Source of the DNA: an uncultured Bacillota bacterium
GTDB lineage: Bacteria > Bacillota_I > Bacilli_A > RFN20 > CAG-631
Length of the DNA: 19,864 nt
Direction: 5' to 3'
Assembly: GCA_905197115.1 (NCBI GenBank)
Contig: CAJJXN010000023.1
Coordinates: 1 to 19,864, forward strand
The notes below the pieces were generated by a model. The model had not been told where the DNA came from. It made no database searches and saw only the letters and a list, made by a program, of their open reading frames with translations. Within the stretch, counting starts at the first letter, position 1, and each line of letters begins with the position of its first letter. Both the position numbers and the translations under genes were made by a program. Below, in pieces: positions 7,409 to 15,476 of this stretch.

Positions 7409-7924
7409 ATGTCAAGTTATAGAGAAATTCTTACAAAAGCCATTATTGCTAAAGGGGATAAAGAAATTTCAGAAGAAAGAGTTATGGATGTAGAAGAAGA
7501 AATTTCCCGTTCTTTAGGATGTTGGGTAATAAATCACAAAAGTGATATCAAAAGAGAAGAAAACAAAATTTTTATTGAAGGAAGTTATCAAGTGTTTGTT
7601 TGGTATGGATTTGATCAAGATACAAATTGTAAATTACATAATCAAATATATACGTTTAAAGATGAAATCCCATATACTTTTAGCGATAACGAAGAAGATT
7701 TAAATGATAAAAATGAAATAAAAAAATACATTAGTAAGCAACCTACTTGTGTAAAATTATCACACGAAGGAAAGAAAATTACATTTGTAATTGAAAGATC
7801 GTATAGCATTGATTTGATTGGTGAAACAAAATTAACTATTAAAGTGAGTGATGCTTCCGCAATAAAAGATGAAACTGATTTTACTTCTCAAATTAACACG
7901 GACTATATTTTAGAAAAGAAATAA
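7409..7924 (+). CDS. cotE: CotE-family protein (spore outer-coat morphogenetic protein homologue)
   Basis: The 171-residue protein is close to Bacillus CotE in length and pattern. The N-terminus MSSYREILTKAIIAKG parallels CotE's M-S-x-YREIxTKAVVxKG. LGCWVINHK (36-44) parallels its LGxWIINHK. Other shared features are GSYQVFVWY (58-66), KQPTCVKL (about 110-117) and the late ER...IGETKL (129-142). Bacillus CotE has an acidic C-terminal tail; here the tail is shorter and mixed in charge. In Bacillus the protein organises the outer spore coat. No other sporulation gene is in the window, so a spore role is inference from homology. I chose the ATG at 7409, preceded by AAGGGTGA, over a GTG at 7400 inside that site. 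The stop codon is built into a terminator. Confidence 0.75.
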   Translation: MSSYREILTKAIIAKGDKEISEERVMDVEEEISRSLGCWVINHKSDIKREENKIFIEGSYQVFVWYGFDQDTNCKLHNQIYTFKDEIPYTFSDNEEDLNDKNEIKKYISKQPTCVKLSHEGKKITFVIERSYSIDLIGETKLTIKVSDASAIKDETDFTSQINTDYILEKK

Positions 7925-7945
7925 TATTTTGTTATTTCTTTTTTT
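7914..7945 (+). terminator. AT-rich intrinsic terminator containing the CotE homologue's stop codon
   Basis: A perfect 11-bp stem (AAAAGAAATAA at 7914-7924, TTATTTCTTTT at 7932-7942) has a 7-base loop and a T run. The TAA stop forms the inner end of the left arm. Only one G-C pair is present, so efficiency may be modest. Confidence 0.65.
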
Positions 7946-7953
7946 GTTGCGCT

Positions 7954-7962
7954 TGCTATAAT
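7954..7962 (+). promoter_or_regulatory. Extended -10 promoter of the alpha-galactosidase gene
   Basis: TGCTATAAT, a consensus extended -10, lies 25 bases before the start codon. No good -35 is seen; the expected position falls in the T-rich terminator tail of the previous gene. Confidence 0.6.
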
Positions 7963-7987
7963 AAGGAAAGATAAAGGAGAATTTAAA

Positions 7988-9313
7988 ATGAAAATAACTT
8001 TTATGGGTGCTGGAAGTACAGTTTTTGCCAAAAATGTAATTGGCGATTGTATGCTTACACCCTCATTATGCGAAAGCGAATTTGCTTTATATGATATTTT
8101 AGAAGACCGTTTAGAAGAAAGTTTTATTATGGTAAATGCCTTAAATAAAAATATAAACGATGGAAAGGCAAAAATTAGTAAATTTTTGGGGGTTGAAAAT
8201 CGCAAGGCAGCTTTAAAAGATGCTGATTTTGTGATTAATGCAATACAAGTAGGATTTTATGAACCTTGCACAGTTTTAGATTTTGAAATTCCTAAAAAAT
8301 ATGGATTACGTCAAACAATTGGGGATACTTTAGGAATTGGTGGAATTATGAGAGGGTTGAGAACCATTCATGTTTTACAAGATTTTGCGAAAGATATGGA
8401 AGAAGTTTGCCCTCAAGCACTTTTTATAAACTATACAAATCCAATGGCTATTTTAACGGGTTTTATGAATCGTTATACGAATATTAAAACAATTGGGTTA
8501 TGTCATAGTGTTCAAGTTTGTTCAGATAATTTATTAAAAGAACTTGGAATGCAAGATAAATTAGAAGGAAGAAAAGAATTAATTGCAGGAATTAACCATA
8601 TGGCATGGTTGCTTGAAATCAAGGATAAAGATGGAAATGATTTGTATCCTGAAATTAAAAAAAGAGCAATTGAAAAATTAAAAGATACAACTAACTTTTA
8701 TGATTGTGTTCGTTTAGATTATATTCGTCGCTTTGGTTATTATTGTACTGAATCAAGTGAACATAATGCGGAATATAATATGTTTTATATTAAAAACAAA
8801 TATCCTGAATTAATACAAAAATATAACATTCCTTTAGATGAATATCCAAGAAGATGTGTGAATCAAATTGCAAATTGGAAAAAACAAAAAGAAGATTTGT
8901 TAGATGGAAATAAAGTGACACATACTAGAACGCATGAATATGCTTCATATATTATGGACGCTATTGTTACGAATAAAACTTTAGCAATTGGAGGCAATGT
9001 GTTAAACACAAATGGTTTGATTTCTAATTTGCCACATGATGCTTGCGTAGAAGTTCCTTGTTTAGTCAATGGACATGGAATTATGCCAGTTTCTATCGGA
9101 AAACTACCTGTTCAATTAGCTGCTTTGAATCAAACAAATATTAATGTGCAATTATTAACGATTGAAGCTGCCATTCAAAGAAGTAGACAACTTGTTTATA
9201 ATGCGGCGATGCTTGATCCGCATACAGGTAGTGAACTATCTTTAGATGACATACAAGCCATGGTAGATGAATTATTAGAAGCAGAAAAAGAATATTTAGG
9301 TGAATATAAATAA
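7988..9313 (+). CDS. melA: Glycoside hydrolase family 4 enzyme, MelA-type alpha-galactosidase
   Basis: The 441 residues are usual for GH4, whose members use NAD+ and a divalent metal (Mn2+) in a redox-assisted hydrolysis. The N-terminus MKITFMGAGSTVFAKNVIGDCMLTP holds the nucleotide-binding GAGS (7-10) and closely follows the MelA pattern. Further marks are NYTNPMAIL (148-156), GLCHSVQ (170-176) and GINHMAWL (201-208); Cys172 and His204 are the likely metal ligands. A Cys-His-Ser motif is associated with MelA-like enzymes acting on unphosphorylated alpha-galactosides, whereas 6-phospho-glycosidases carry Cys-Asn. An alpha-glucosidase or related specificity cannot be excluded. The ATG at 7988 follows AAGGAG by 8 bases. 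No sugar transporter or regulator adjoins it, so substrate uptake must be encoded elsewhere. It is an isolated transcription unit. Confidence 0.88.
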   Translation: MKITFMGAGSTVFAKNVIGDCMLTPSLCESEFALYDILEDRLEESFIMVNALNKNINDGKAKISKFLGVENRKAALKDADFVINAIQVGFYEPCTVLDFEIPKKYGLRQTIGDTLGIGGIMRGLRTIHVLQDFAKDMEEVCPQALFINYTNPMAILTGFMNRYTNIKTIGLCHSVQVCSDNLLKELGMQDKLEGRKELIAGINHMAWLLEIKDKDGNDLYPEIKKRAIEKLKDTTNFYDCVRLDYIRRFGYYCTESSEHNAEYNMFYIKNKYPELIQKYNIPLDEYPRRCVNQIANWKKQKEDLLDGNKVTHTRTHEYASYIMDAIVTNKTLAIGGNVLNTNGLISNLPHDACVEVPCLVNGHGIMPVSIGKLPVQLAALNQTNINVQLLTIEAAIQRSRQLVYNAAMLDPHTGSELSLDDIQAMVDELLEAEKEYLGEYK

Positions 9314-9318
9314 TTTCT

Positions 9319-9353
9319 AAAAAAGATAATCCATTAAAAAGATTATCTTTTTT
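9319..9353 (+). terminator. Intrinsic terminator after the alpha-galactosidase gene
   Basis: A perfect 13-bp stem (AAAAAAGATAATC at 9319-9331, GATTATCTTTTTT at 9341-9353) has a 9-base loop and a terminal T run. Confidence 0.85.
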
Positions 9354-9382
9354 AATAAAATGGTAAATATTAGAAACAAAAA

Positions 9383-9411
9383 TTGTAATCTATGTAAAGT
9401 AGGTTTATAAT
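9383..9411 (+). promoter_or_regulatory. Promoter of the secreted endonuclease gene
   Basis: TTGTAA (9383-9388), a 17-base spacer and TATAAT (9406-9411), about 32 bases before the start codon. Confidence 0.8.
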
Positions 9412-9442
9412 GAAAATGAAATAAATTATTTGAGGTGTTTTT

Positions 9443-10264
9443 ATGAAAAGATGTAAAAATTTATTATTTATTGCCTTACTTACAATGTTTGGTTCTTTAC
9501 TTCAAAAGTCACAAATAAAAATTGAAGTAAATAAAGTAGAAGCTGCTGATTATTATGATACAATTACGGATAATGCAACAGGAAGTTATTTGCGTGCTCA
9601 ACTATATGATTTAATGATGAAAACACACAAAACATACACGTCTTATGATGGTCTAAAATCAGCGTATAAGACGACAGATGTTGATCCAAATAATCCAGCT
9701 AATGTTTTATTGTGTTACACAGGAACATCAAGAACATACAATAACATGGCTAATAATATTAATCGTGAACACGTTTGGCCAAATTCAAAAGGTGTAGGCA
9801 AGTCAGGACCAGGCTCGGATGCACACCATCTAAGACCATGTGACTTATCTTTAAATTCATCTAGAGGTAATCTTGATTTTGATGAAGTAAGTAATGGACG
9901 TTATGCTAGTGAAAATGGAATAACAACTCAAAATAAAGTAGGAAGCAATGCTTTTGAACCACAAGATTCGACAAAAGGAGCCATTGCCCGTATTATATTT
10001 TATGTAGGAATGCATTATGGACCAGATAGTAGTTATAATTTGACGATTGTAGATACAATTGGAAATGGTAAAGGAAAATCAATTGGAAAATTATCGACTT
10101 TACTTAAATGGAATTTGGAACATCCTGTTGGAATGGATGAGCGTCGTCGTAATGAAGCAGCTCAAGTGATTCAAGGTAATCGTAATCCATTTATTGATCA
10201 TCCAGAATTTGCTTGTAAAATCTGGGGAGATTATAATGAAGCGACTAGAGCCATTTGTAAGTAA
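9443..10264 (+). CDS. Secreted endonuclease I (EndA/NucM-type His-Me-finger nuclease)
   Basis: The protein has 273 residues. An N-terminal export signal is visible: MKRCKNLL, a hydrophobic core LLFIALLTMFGSLL, then a polar stretch with a plausible cleavage after Val-Glu-Ala (residue 34). The mature part carries the Endonuclease I family marks: NREHVWPNS (107-115), GSDAHHLRP (124-132), NSSRGN (138-143) and NRNPFIDHPE (246-255). His110 in REHVWP and the DAHHLRP histidines are the expected catalytic and metal-binding region. Such enzymes degrade extracellular DNA or RNA with a divalent metal; I infer nucleotide scavenging or biofilm DNA turnover outside the cell. It has four Cys in the mature part. 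GAGGTG precedes the ATG by 5 bases. It is a single-gene unit with its own promoter and terminator. Confidence 0.9.
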   Translation: MKRCKNLLFIALLTMFGSLLQKSQIKIEVNKVEAADYYDTITDNATGSYLRAQLYDLMMKTHKTYTSYDGLKSAYKTTDVDPNNPANVLLCYTGTSRTYNNMANNINREHVWPNSKGVGKSGPGSDAHHLRPCDLSLNSSRGNLDFDEVSNGRYASENGITTQNKVGSNAFEPQDSTKGAIARIIFYVGMHYGPDSSYNLTIVDTIGNGKGKSIGKLSTLLKWNLEHPVGMDERRRNEAAQVIQGNRNPFIDHPEFACKIWGDYNEATRAICK

Positions 10265-10285
10265 AAGAGTGAAAACTCTTTTTTT
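10263..10285 (+). terminator. Intrinsic terminator after the endonuclease gene
   Basis: An 8-bp stem (AAAAGAGT at 10263-10270, ACTCTTTT at 10275-10282) is closed by a GAAA tetraloop of the GNRA class and followed by T's. The left arm begins inside the stop codon. Confidence 0.8.
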
Positions 10286-10354
10286 AATTGTCGTAAAACA
10301 TAAAAAAAATATACTTTATTTTTAAAATAAGTGGCTTTTTAAAAAAAAATATTA

Positions 10355-10360
10355 TATAAT
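10355..10360 (+). promoter_or_regulatory. Probable -10 box of the glyQS-dnaG-rpoD operon
   Basis: TATAAT lies 28 bases before the glyQS start in a very AT-rich stretch. No convincing -35 is seen at 16-18 bases. The leader between the endonuclease terminator and glyQS is only about 100 bases and shows no T-box signature. Confidence 0.45.
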
Positions 10361-10388
10361 AATATTTTGTAGAATAGAGGGTGTTAGT

Positions 10389-11765
10389 ATGCCAAAATTT
10401 AGTTTTGAAAAAATTGTAAATCATGTAAAAATTAATGGTTTTGTTTATCCAGGATCAGAAATTTATGGGGGGTTAGCCAACTCATGGGATTTTGGTCCAT
10501 TAGGAGTAACTTTAAAAAACAACATTAAAAATGCATGGTGGAAAAAATTTGTTGTTGAAAATAAAAATATTGTAGGTCTTGACTCTGGAATTATTTTAAA
10601 TCCCAAAATTTGGGAAGCTTCCGGGCATGTTGCTACTTTTAACGATCCATTGATTGATTGTAAATATTGTCGTTCTCGTTTTCGTGCTGATAAACTTGTA
10701 GAAGAACACGATAGCAATGTAAAAGCAAGTGCCATGAGCAATGAAGAACTTGAAAAATATATTACAGAACATATTTCTTGTCCAAACTGTGGACATAATT
10801 CTTTTACAAATATTCGTCAATTTCAATTAATGTTTAAAACATCAATTGGAGTAGTAGAAGATTCAAAAAGTTTAGCTTATTTAAGACCAGAAACGGCACA
10901 AGGTATTTTTGTCAATTATAAAAATGCTTTGCGTAGTTCAAGAAAAAAAATTCCTTTTGGAATAGGCCAAATTGGGAAAGCATTTCGTAATGAAATTACT
11001 CCAGGTAACTTTATTTTTAGAACTCGTGAATTTGAACAAATGGAATTAGAATTTTTCTGCAAGCCAGGAACAGATATGGAATGGTATGCTTATTTTAAAA
11101 AATTCTGTATGGATTTTTTATTAAATTTAGGATTAAAGGCTGAAAATTTACAATATTTAGAATATGAGCCAACAGAATTGGCACATTATTCGAAAGCTAC
11201 TTGTGATATTTTATATAATTTCCCTTTTTCAAATCATTTTGAAGAATTATGGGGAATCGCTCATCGAAGTGATTATGATTTAGGTAAGCATCAACAATAT
11301 AGTGGAGAAAATATGGAATACCTTGATTTAGAAACAAGAGAAAAATATATTCCTTATGTGATTGAACCATCTGTTGGGGTAGAACGTTTACTTTTAGCTG
11401 TATTGTGTGATGCGTATGATGAAGAAGTCATTAAAGAAGATGATACTCGAATCGTTTTACATTTACATCCTGCTCTTGCACCATTTAAAGCAGCGATTTT
11501 ACCATTAACAAAACAGCAAAATGAATTAGCAAATGAATTATACGATACACTTGTAAAAGAATTTGAATTGGATTTCGATAGTGCAGGAAGCATTGGAAAA
11601 CGTTATCGCCGTCAAGATGCAATAGGAACTCCTTATTGTATAACTGTTGATTTTGATACCGCGATCGATCAAAGTGTAACGATCCGTAATCGTGACACAA
11701 TGCAACAAGAAAGAATTAAAATAAGTGAATTAAAAGATTATTTATTTCAAGCAATTAAATTATAG
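10389..11765 (+). CDS. glyQS: Glycyl-tRNA synthetase, single-chain (alpha2) type
   Basis: Class II aminoacyl-tRNA synthetase that charges tRNA-Gly. The 458 residues fit the homodimeric type, not the separate alpha and beta chains of Bacillus subtilis. Seen: an N-terminal FVYPGSEIYGGLANSWDFGPLG (18-39), a zinc-type CKYC (91-94) paired with CPNC (131-134), motif 2 FRNEITPG (199-206), motif 3 EPSVGVERL (326-334), and a C-terminal anticodon-binding domain from about residue 355. The ATG follows GAGGGTG by 5 bases. It is the first gene of an operon with dnaG (11-base gap), rpoD and trmK, which resembles the Bacillus glyQ-glyS...dnaG-sigA-trmK order. Confidence 0.97.
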   Translation: MPKFSFEKIVNHVKINGFVYPGSEIYGGLANSWDFGPLGVTLKNNIKNAWWKKFVVENKNIVGLDSGIILNPKIWEASGHVATFNDPLIDCKYCRSRFRADKLVEEHDSNVKASAMSNEELEKYITEHISCPNCGHNSFTNIRQFQLMFKTSIGVVEDSKSLAYLRPETAQGIFVNYKNALRSSRKKIPFGIGQIGKAFRNEITPGNFIFRTREFEQMELEFFCKPGTDMEWYAYFKKFCMDFLLNLGLKAENLQYLEYEPTELAHYSKATCDILYNFPFSNHFEELWGIAHRSDYDLGKHQQYSGENMEYLDLETREKYIPYVIEPSVGVERLLLAVLCDAYDEEVIKEDDTRIVLHLHPALAPFKAAILPLTKQQNELANELYDTLVKEFELDFDSAGSIGKRYRRQDAIGTPYCITVDFDTAIDQSVTIRNRDTMQQERIKISELKDYLFQAIKL

Positions 11766-11776
11766 GAGAGAGACTA

Positions 11777-13561
11777 TTGAGCAACGTTACTTTAGAAAAA
11801 ATTAATGAAATCAGAAATAGCGTCGATATTGTAGATGTCATATCGCGCTATTTAAACGTTGTCAAAAAAGGTAGAAACTATTTTGCCGTTTGTCCTTTTC
11901 ACAATGACACCAATCCTTCGCTAAGTATTTCACCTGATAAACAAATTTATAAGTGTTTTGTTTGTGGAGAAGGAGGAAATGTCATAACCTTTGTTCAAAA
12001 ATATAAAAAAATATCTTTTATTGAGGCTTTAAAAGAAGTTGCTTTAATAGGGGGTATTCCATTTGAAGTTGAAGTTAAAAAGAATATAAGTGTAAATCCC
12101 AAAAAACAAGTGTTATATGATTTATTAGAAGATGCGACAAAATATTATCAAACGGCCCTATCTTCAAGTCAAATAGCTTTAGATTATATTAACAATCGGG
12201 GGCTTACAAGCGATGTTTTGCATGAATTTCGCATTGGTTATAGTTTAGATAGTGAAAAATTAATCAAATATTTAAAAAGTAAAAAATATAGCGAAGAAGA
12301 TATGATTCGCAGTGGAATTGTATTGGAAACCGAACAAGGAATATTAAAAGATCGTTTTGCTAACCGTTTAGTATTTCCTTTGCAAGATTTAGAGGGAAAT
12401 ATTGTCGGATTTAGTGGTAGAATAATTGAAAAAAGTGACATGGCAAAATATGTTAATTCTCCTGAAACAGAAATTTTTATAAAAGGGAATACTTTCTATC
12501 ATTATGCGGCGGCTTTAAATAGCATAAAAAAAAGTAAAAAAGTATATATTTGTGAAGGCTTTATGGATGTAATTGCCTTATTTAAATCAAATGTTACAAA
12601 TGCCATTGCTTTAATGGGAACGGCATTTACAAAAGAGCATTTGAAAATATTAAAATATTTAGGTGTGGATATTGTATTATCTTTAGATGGAGATAATGCA
12701 GGAAAAACAGCTGCTTTAAAAATTGCTACTGAACTAGATAAAGAACATATAAATGTGTCAATTGTAACAAATTACAAAGATGTTAAAGATGCGGATGAAT
12801 TATACACAAAATATGGTATGAATGAGCTTTTATTAAAAGTGCAAAATCCTATTTCTTTATTTGATTTTCAACTTCAAGAAATGAAAAATACGATAAATTT
12901 TGAAAATTTTGAAGAAAGAAAATCTTTTGCTAAAAAAATGTGTGCCTATTTATCCAAAAAAGATGAGATGGAAATTGATTTTTATTTAGACAAATTAGTA
13001 GAACAATTAAAGTTTCCTAAACCGACTTTAATAAAATTAGTCGATGAAATGAAAAAGTCGGATGTAGAAATAAAAACAAATTACAAATTAAACCAACGCT
13101 TAATTAAAAGAAATGAAAAAATTCAAGCAGATGCAATTTTTCAAATGTTGCAATCAAAAGAAGCGATTCAATATTTTAAAGAGCAAGAAGCTTATTTGCA
13201 AATGCCAGATGATAAATATAAAGTTTTAGTTATGTATATCTTAGATTGTTATTTAGAAGATGAAAATTTCCAAGAAGCAGATTTGTATTCATATATTGGA
13301 AGTTTAAATACAGAAGAAAATGATGTTTTAAAAGTTTTAACAGATATTATTTCTTCTCATGAAAATAATCCATCATACACATTTGATTATTTCAAAAGTT
13401 TAGTTTATGAAATAAAAGAATGTATGACAATTGAAAGCAAAATTTCTTTTTTAAAAGATAAACTTGAGTTTATAATTGATCCAAAAGAAAAAGGGAAAAT
13501 CACAAATGAAATTATTAAACTCAATCAAGAGTTAAAAAAGAAAAAATATAAAAATATTTAG
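11777..13561 (+). CDS. dnaG: DNA primase (DnaG)
   Basis: Synthesises RNA primers at the replication fork. It has 594 residues. A CHC2-type zinc-binding domain is seen (Cys39, His42, Cys60, Cys63 in CPFH...CFVC). The basic RNA-polymerase-domain motif is KDRFANRLVFP (191-201). The TOPRIM core holds CEGFMDVIAL (259-268, catalytic Glu260) and LDGDNAGK (303-310, metal-binding acidic residues). The C-terminal ~180 residues are a helicase-interacting region with little conserved sequence. The start is TTG at 11777, 6 bases after AGGAGAG; no ATG nearby would keep the conserved N-terminus. The rpoD ribosome-binding site overlaps the dnaG stop codon. Confidence 0.97.
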   Translation: MSNVTLEKINEIRNSVDIVDVISRYLNVVKKGRNYFAVCPFHNDTNPSLSISPDKQIYKCFVCGEGGNVITFVQKYKKISFIEALKEVALIGGIPFEVEVKKNISVNPKKQVLYDLLEDATKYYQTALSSSQIALDYINNRGLTSDVLHEFRIGYSLDSEKLIKYLKSKKYSEEDMIRSGIVLETEQGILKDRFANRLVFPLQDLEGNIVGFSGRIIEKSDMAKYVNSPETEIFIKGNTFYHYAAALNSIKKSKKVYICEGFMDVIALFKSNVTNAIALMGTAFTKEHLKILKYLGVDIVLSLDGDNAGKTAALKIATELDKEHINVSIVTNYKDVKDADELYTKYGMNELLLKVQNPISLFDFQLQEMKNTINFENFEERKSFAKKMCAYLSKKDEMEIDFYLDKLVEQLKFPKPTLIKLVDEMKKSDVEIKTNYKLNQRLIKRNEKIQADAIFQMLQSKEAIQYFKEQEAYLQMPDDKYKVLVMYILDCYLEDENFQEADLYSYIGSLNTEENDVLKVLTDIISSHENNPSYTFDYFKSLVYEIKECMTIESKISFLKDKLEFIIDPKEKGKITNEIIKLNQELKKKKYKNI

Positions 13562-13572
13562 GGGGTAGTAAA

Positions 13573-14754
13573 ATGAAAATTGAAAATGAAAATGATATGG
13601 AATTAAATGAATCAAGTGATGAACAAGATGTGGCTGAAATAAAATTAAATTTACAAAATGCGATGAAAAGTGGTAAAAAATTGACTACAGAAGATGTATA
13701 CAAAGCATTTGAAAATGCAAATTTATCAGATGATGAAATTGCTGACATTATTGATTATTTAGAACTCAATCAACCAAGCGAACCCGATTTTAAAGATGGA
13801 GATTTAGATTCTTTATTACTTGATGATGATATGTTTTCTGATGAATCTTTACTTGTAGATGAATCAATTCCGGATAATGTAGAAGATTTAACGAAATTTG
13901 AATATGATTATGAACTTGATTCTAAAATTAATGATCCAGTCAAAATGTATTTGCATGAAATTGGCAGAGTCCCTCTATTAGGTGATCGCGAATTAGAAGT
14001 TTCAAAACGTGTGGCTGAAGGTGATGAAATGGCCAAACAAGAATTAATTAGTGGAAACTTACGGCTAGTTGTTTCAATCGCTAAAAAGTTTTTAGGTAGA
14101 GGAATGTCGTTTTTAGATTTAATTCAAGAAGGTAATATTGGATTGATGAAAGCTATTGAAAAATTTGATTATTCTAAAGGTTTTAAATTTTCAACTTATG
14201 CTACTTGGTGGATTCGTCAAGCGATTACAAGAGCGATTGCAGACCAAGCTAGAACGATTCGTATTCCTGTTCACATGGTTGAAACCATTAATAAAATGAC
14301 TCGCATACAACGTCAAATGACACAAGAATTAGGAAGAGAACCATCTGCAGAAGAAATTGCTAAACGTATGGATTGTGATATTACCCCTGAAAGAGTAAGA
14401 CAAATTCAAAGAATTAATTTGGAACCAGTTTCTTTAGAAACTCCTATTGGGGAAGAAGATGATTCACACTTAGGAGATTTTATTGAAGACAAAGAAGTCG
14501 TTACGCCTAATGAATACGCTAGTAATGAATTGCTCAAAAATGAACTACAACGTATTTTAAATGACTTAACTCCACGCGAAGCCAAAGTTTTAAAATTACG
14601 TTATGGTCTTGAAGATGGAAGACCACATACATTAGAAGAAGTAGGAAAAGAGTTTAATGTTACTCGCGAAAGAATTCGTCAAATTGAAGCAAAAGCTTTG
14701 CGTAAACTACGTCATCCAACGCGTTCTAAAAAACTTGGCGATTGGAGAATGTAA
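13573..14754 (+). CDS. rpoD: Primary sigma factor (RpoD / SigA)
   Basis: Directs RNA polymerase to housekeeping promoters. It has 393 residues. A variable acidic N-terminal part (1-115) is followed by region 1.2 (DPVKMYLHEIGRVPLL, 121-136). Region 2 (about 156-235) includes FSTYATWWIRQAITRAIADQ (206-225), which melts and reads the -10. Region 3 follows, then region 4 with the -35-reading helix-turn-helix TLEEVGKEFNVTRERIRQIE (353-372). No region is missing. This agrees with the TTGNNN-17-TATAAT promoters seen elsewhere in the window. AGGGGG overlapping the dnaG stop precedes the ATG. The final GGAG of the gene serves as ribosome-binding site for trmK. Confidence 0.98.
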   Translation: MKIENENDMELNESSDEQDVAEIKLNLQNAMKSGKKLTTEDVYKAFENANLSDDEIADIIDYLELNQPSEPDFKDGDLDSLLLDDDMFSDESLLVDESIPDNVEDLTKFEYDYELDSKINDPVKMYLHEIGRVPLLGDRELEVSKRVAEGDEMAKQELISGNLRLVVSIAKKFLGRGMSFLDLIQEGNIGLMKAIEKFDYSKGFKFSTYATWWIRQAITRAIADQARTIRIPVHMVETINKMTRIQRQMTQELGREPSAEEIAKRMDCDITPERVRQIQRINLEPVSLETPIGEEDDSHLGDFIEDKEVVTPNEYASNELLKNELQRILNDLTPREAKVLKLRYGLEDGRPHTLEEVGKEFNVTRERIRQIEAKALRKLRHPTRSKKLGDWRM

Positions 14755-15420
14755 TTGATTTGTGCTTTACCTAATCGACTAAAAGCAATAGCCGATTTAA
14801 TAAATCAAGTTGACTTAGTTGCAGATGTTGGAACAGATCATGGCTTATTACCCATTTATTTAATTCAAAATCAAATAGCCAAAAAAGTATATGCAAGCGA
14901 TATTGCCATTTTACCACTTAATAAAGCAAAAGAAAATATTGCAAAATATGGCTTGAATGAAAAAATTTATCCCATTTTAAGCGATGGGTTAAAGGCGATT
15001 CCGTTTGATGTAGAGGTTGTTGTGATTGCAGGAATGGGAGGCCATTTAATAGCAAACATTATTCAACATCGCCAAGTAAACTATCCAACTTTAATATTAC
15101 AAGCGAATTCTCATGTGGAGATTTTACGTAAAGAATTAATGAATGCATCTTATGAAATTGTAAATGAAAAAATTGTCTTGGATAAAGGAAAATATTATGA
15201 AATTATTAAAGCCCAAATTTCTTCAAAAAAAATAAATTATAGTGATATAGATTTAAAATATGGACCGATTTTATTACAAAATAAAGATGATTTATTTATA
15301 AAAAAATATAAAACAATATTGCATCAATATGAGACGATTTTAAAAGAATTAAATAAAGATTCAAATGATTTTTATACGATAAAAAATAAAATACAAGAAA
15401 TAAGAAAAATTATGAGTTAA
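14755..15420 (+). CDS. trmK: tRNA (adenine-22-N1)-methyltransferase (TrmK)
   Basis: SAM-dependent enzyme that makes m1A22 in tRNA. The 221 residues fit the family. Seen: the N-terminal LPNRLKAIADLI, the SAM-binding DVGTDHGLLPIYL (24-36), SDGLKAI (76-82), the family-typical IAGMGGHLIANI (91-102) and LILQANSH (113-120). The C-terminal helical part is lysine-rich. The TTG start at 14755 follows the rpoD TAA with no gap, and GGAG (14744-14747) lies within the last rpoD codons, so translation is probably coupled to termination on rpoD. The same rpoD-trmK order occurs in Bacillus (sigA-yqfN), but the usual next gene (yqfO/nif3-like) is absent; a terminator follows directly. Confidence 0.92.
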   Translation: MICALPNRLKAIADLINQVDLVADVGTDHGLLPIYLIQNQIAKKVYASDIAILPLNKAKENIAKYGLNEKIYPILSDGLKAIPFDVEVVVIAGMGGHLIANIIQHRQVNYPTLILQANSHVEILRKELMNASYEIVNEKIVLDKGKYYEIIKAQISSKKINYSDIDLKYGPILLQNKDDLFIKKYKTILHQYETILKELNKDSNDFYTIKNKIQEIRKIMS

Positions 15421-15435
15421 ATCATAATTTTTTTT
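15405..15435 (+). terminator. Intrinsic terminator of the glyQS-dnaG-rpoD-trmK operon
   Basis: An 11-bp stem (AAAAATTATGA at 15405-15415, TCATAATTTTT at 15422-15432) has a 6-base loop that contains the trmK stop codon, followed by T's. Confidence 0.75.
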
Positions 15436-15445
15436 ATAAACAAAA

Positions 15446-15468
15446 AAGGATTGCAGATGCAACCCTTA
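15446..15468 (-). terminator. Intrinsic terminator of rpmE
   Basis: Read on the minus strand: AAGGGTTGC, loop ATCT, GCAATCCTT, then a T tract. All positions pair, with one G-U wobble. On the plus strand the wobble becomes an A-C mismatch, so the element is best oriented for rpmE. Confidence 0.75.
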
Positions 15469-15476
15469 ATGTTTTT

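Noticed and set aside
7903..8205. Minus-strand open frame over the start of the alpha-galactosidase gene
   Set aside because: It lies antisense to a well-supported gene, has no ribosome-binding site, and its composition reads as a shadow of the real frame. The same holds for other antisense frames, for example within glyQS, dnaG, rpoD, lepA and thiI.
10286..10388. T-box riboswitch expected before a glycyl-tRNA synthetase gene
   Set aside because: The leader is too short and lacks the conserved antiterminator sequence; nothing resembling a specifier loop was seen.
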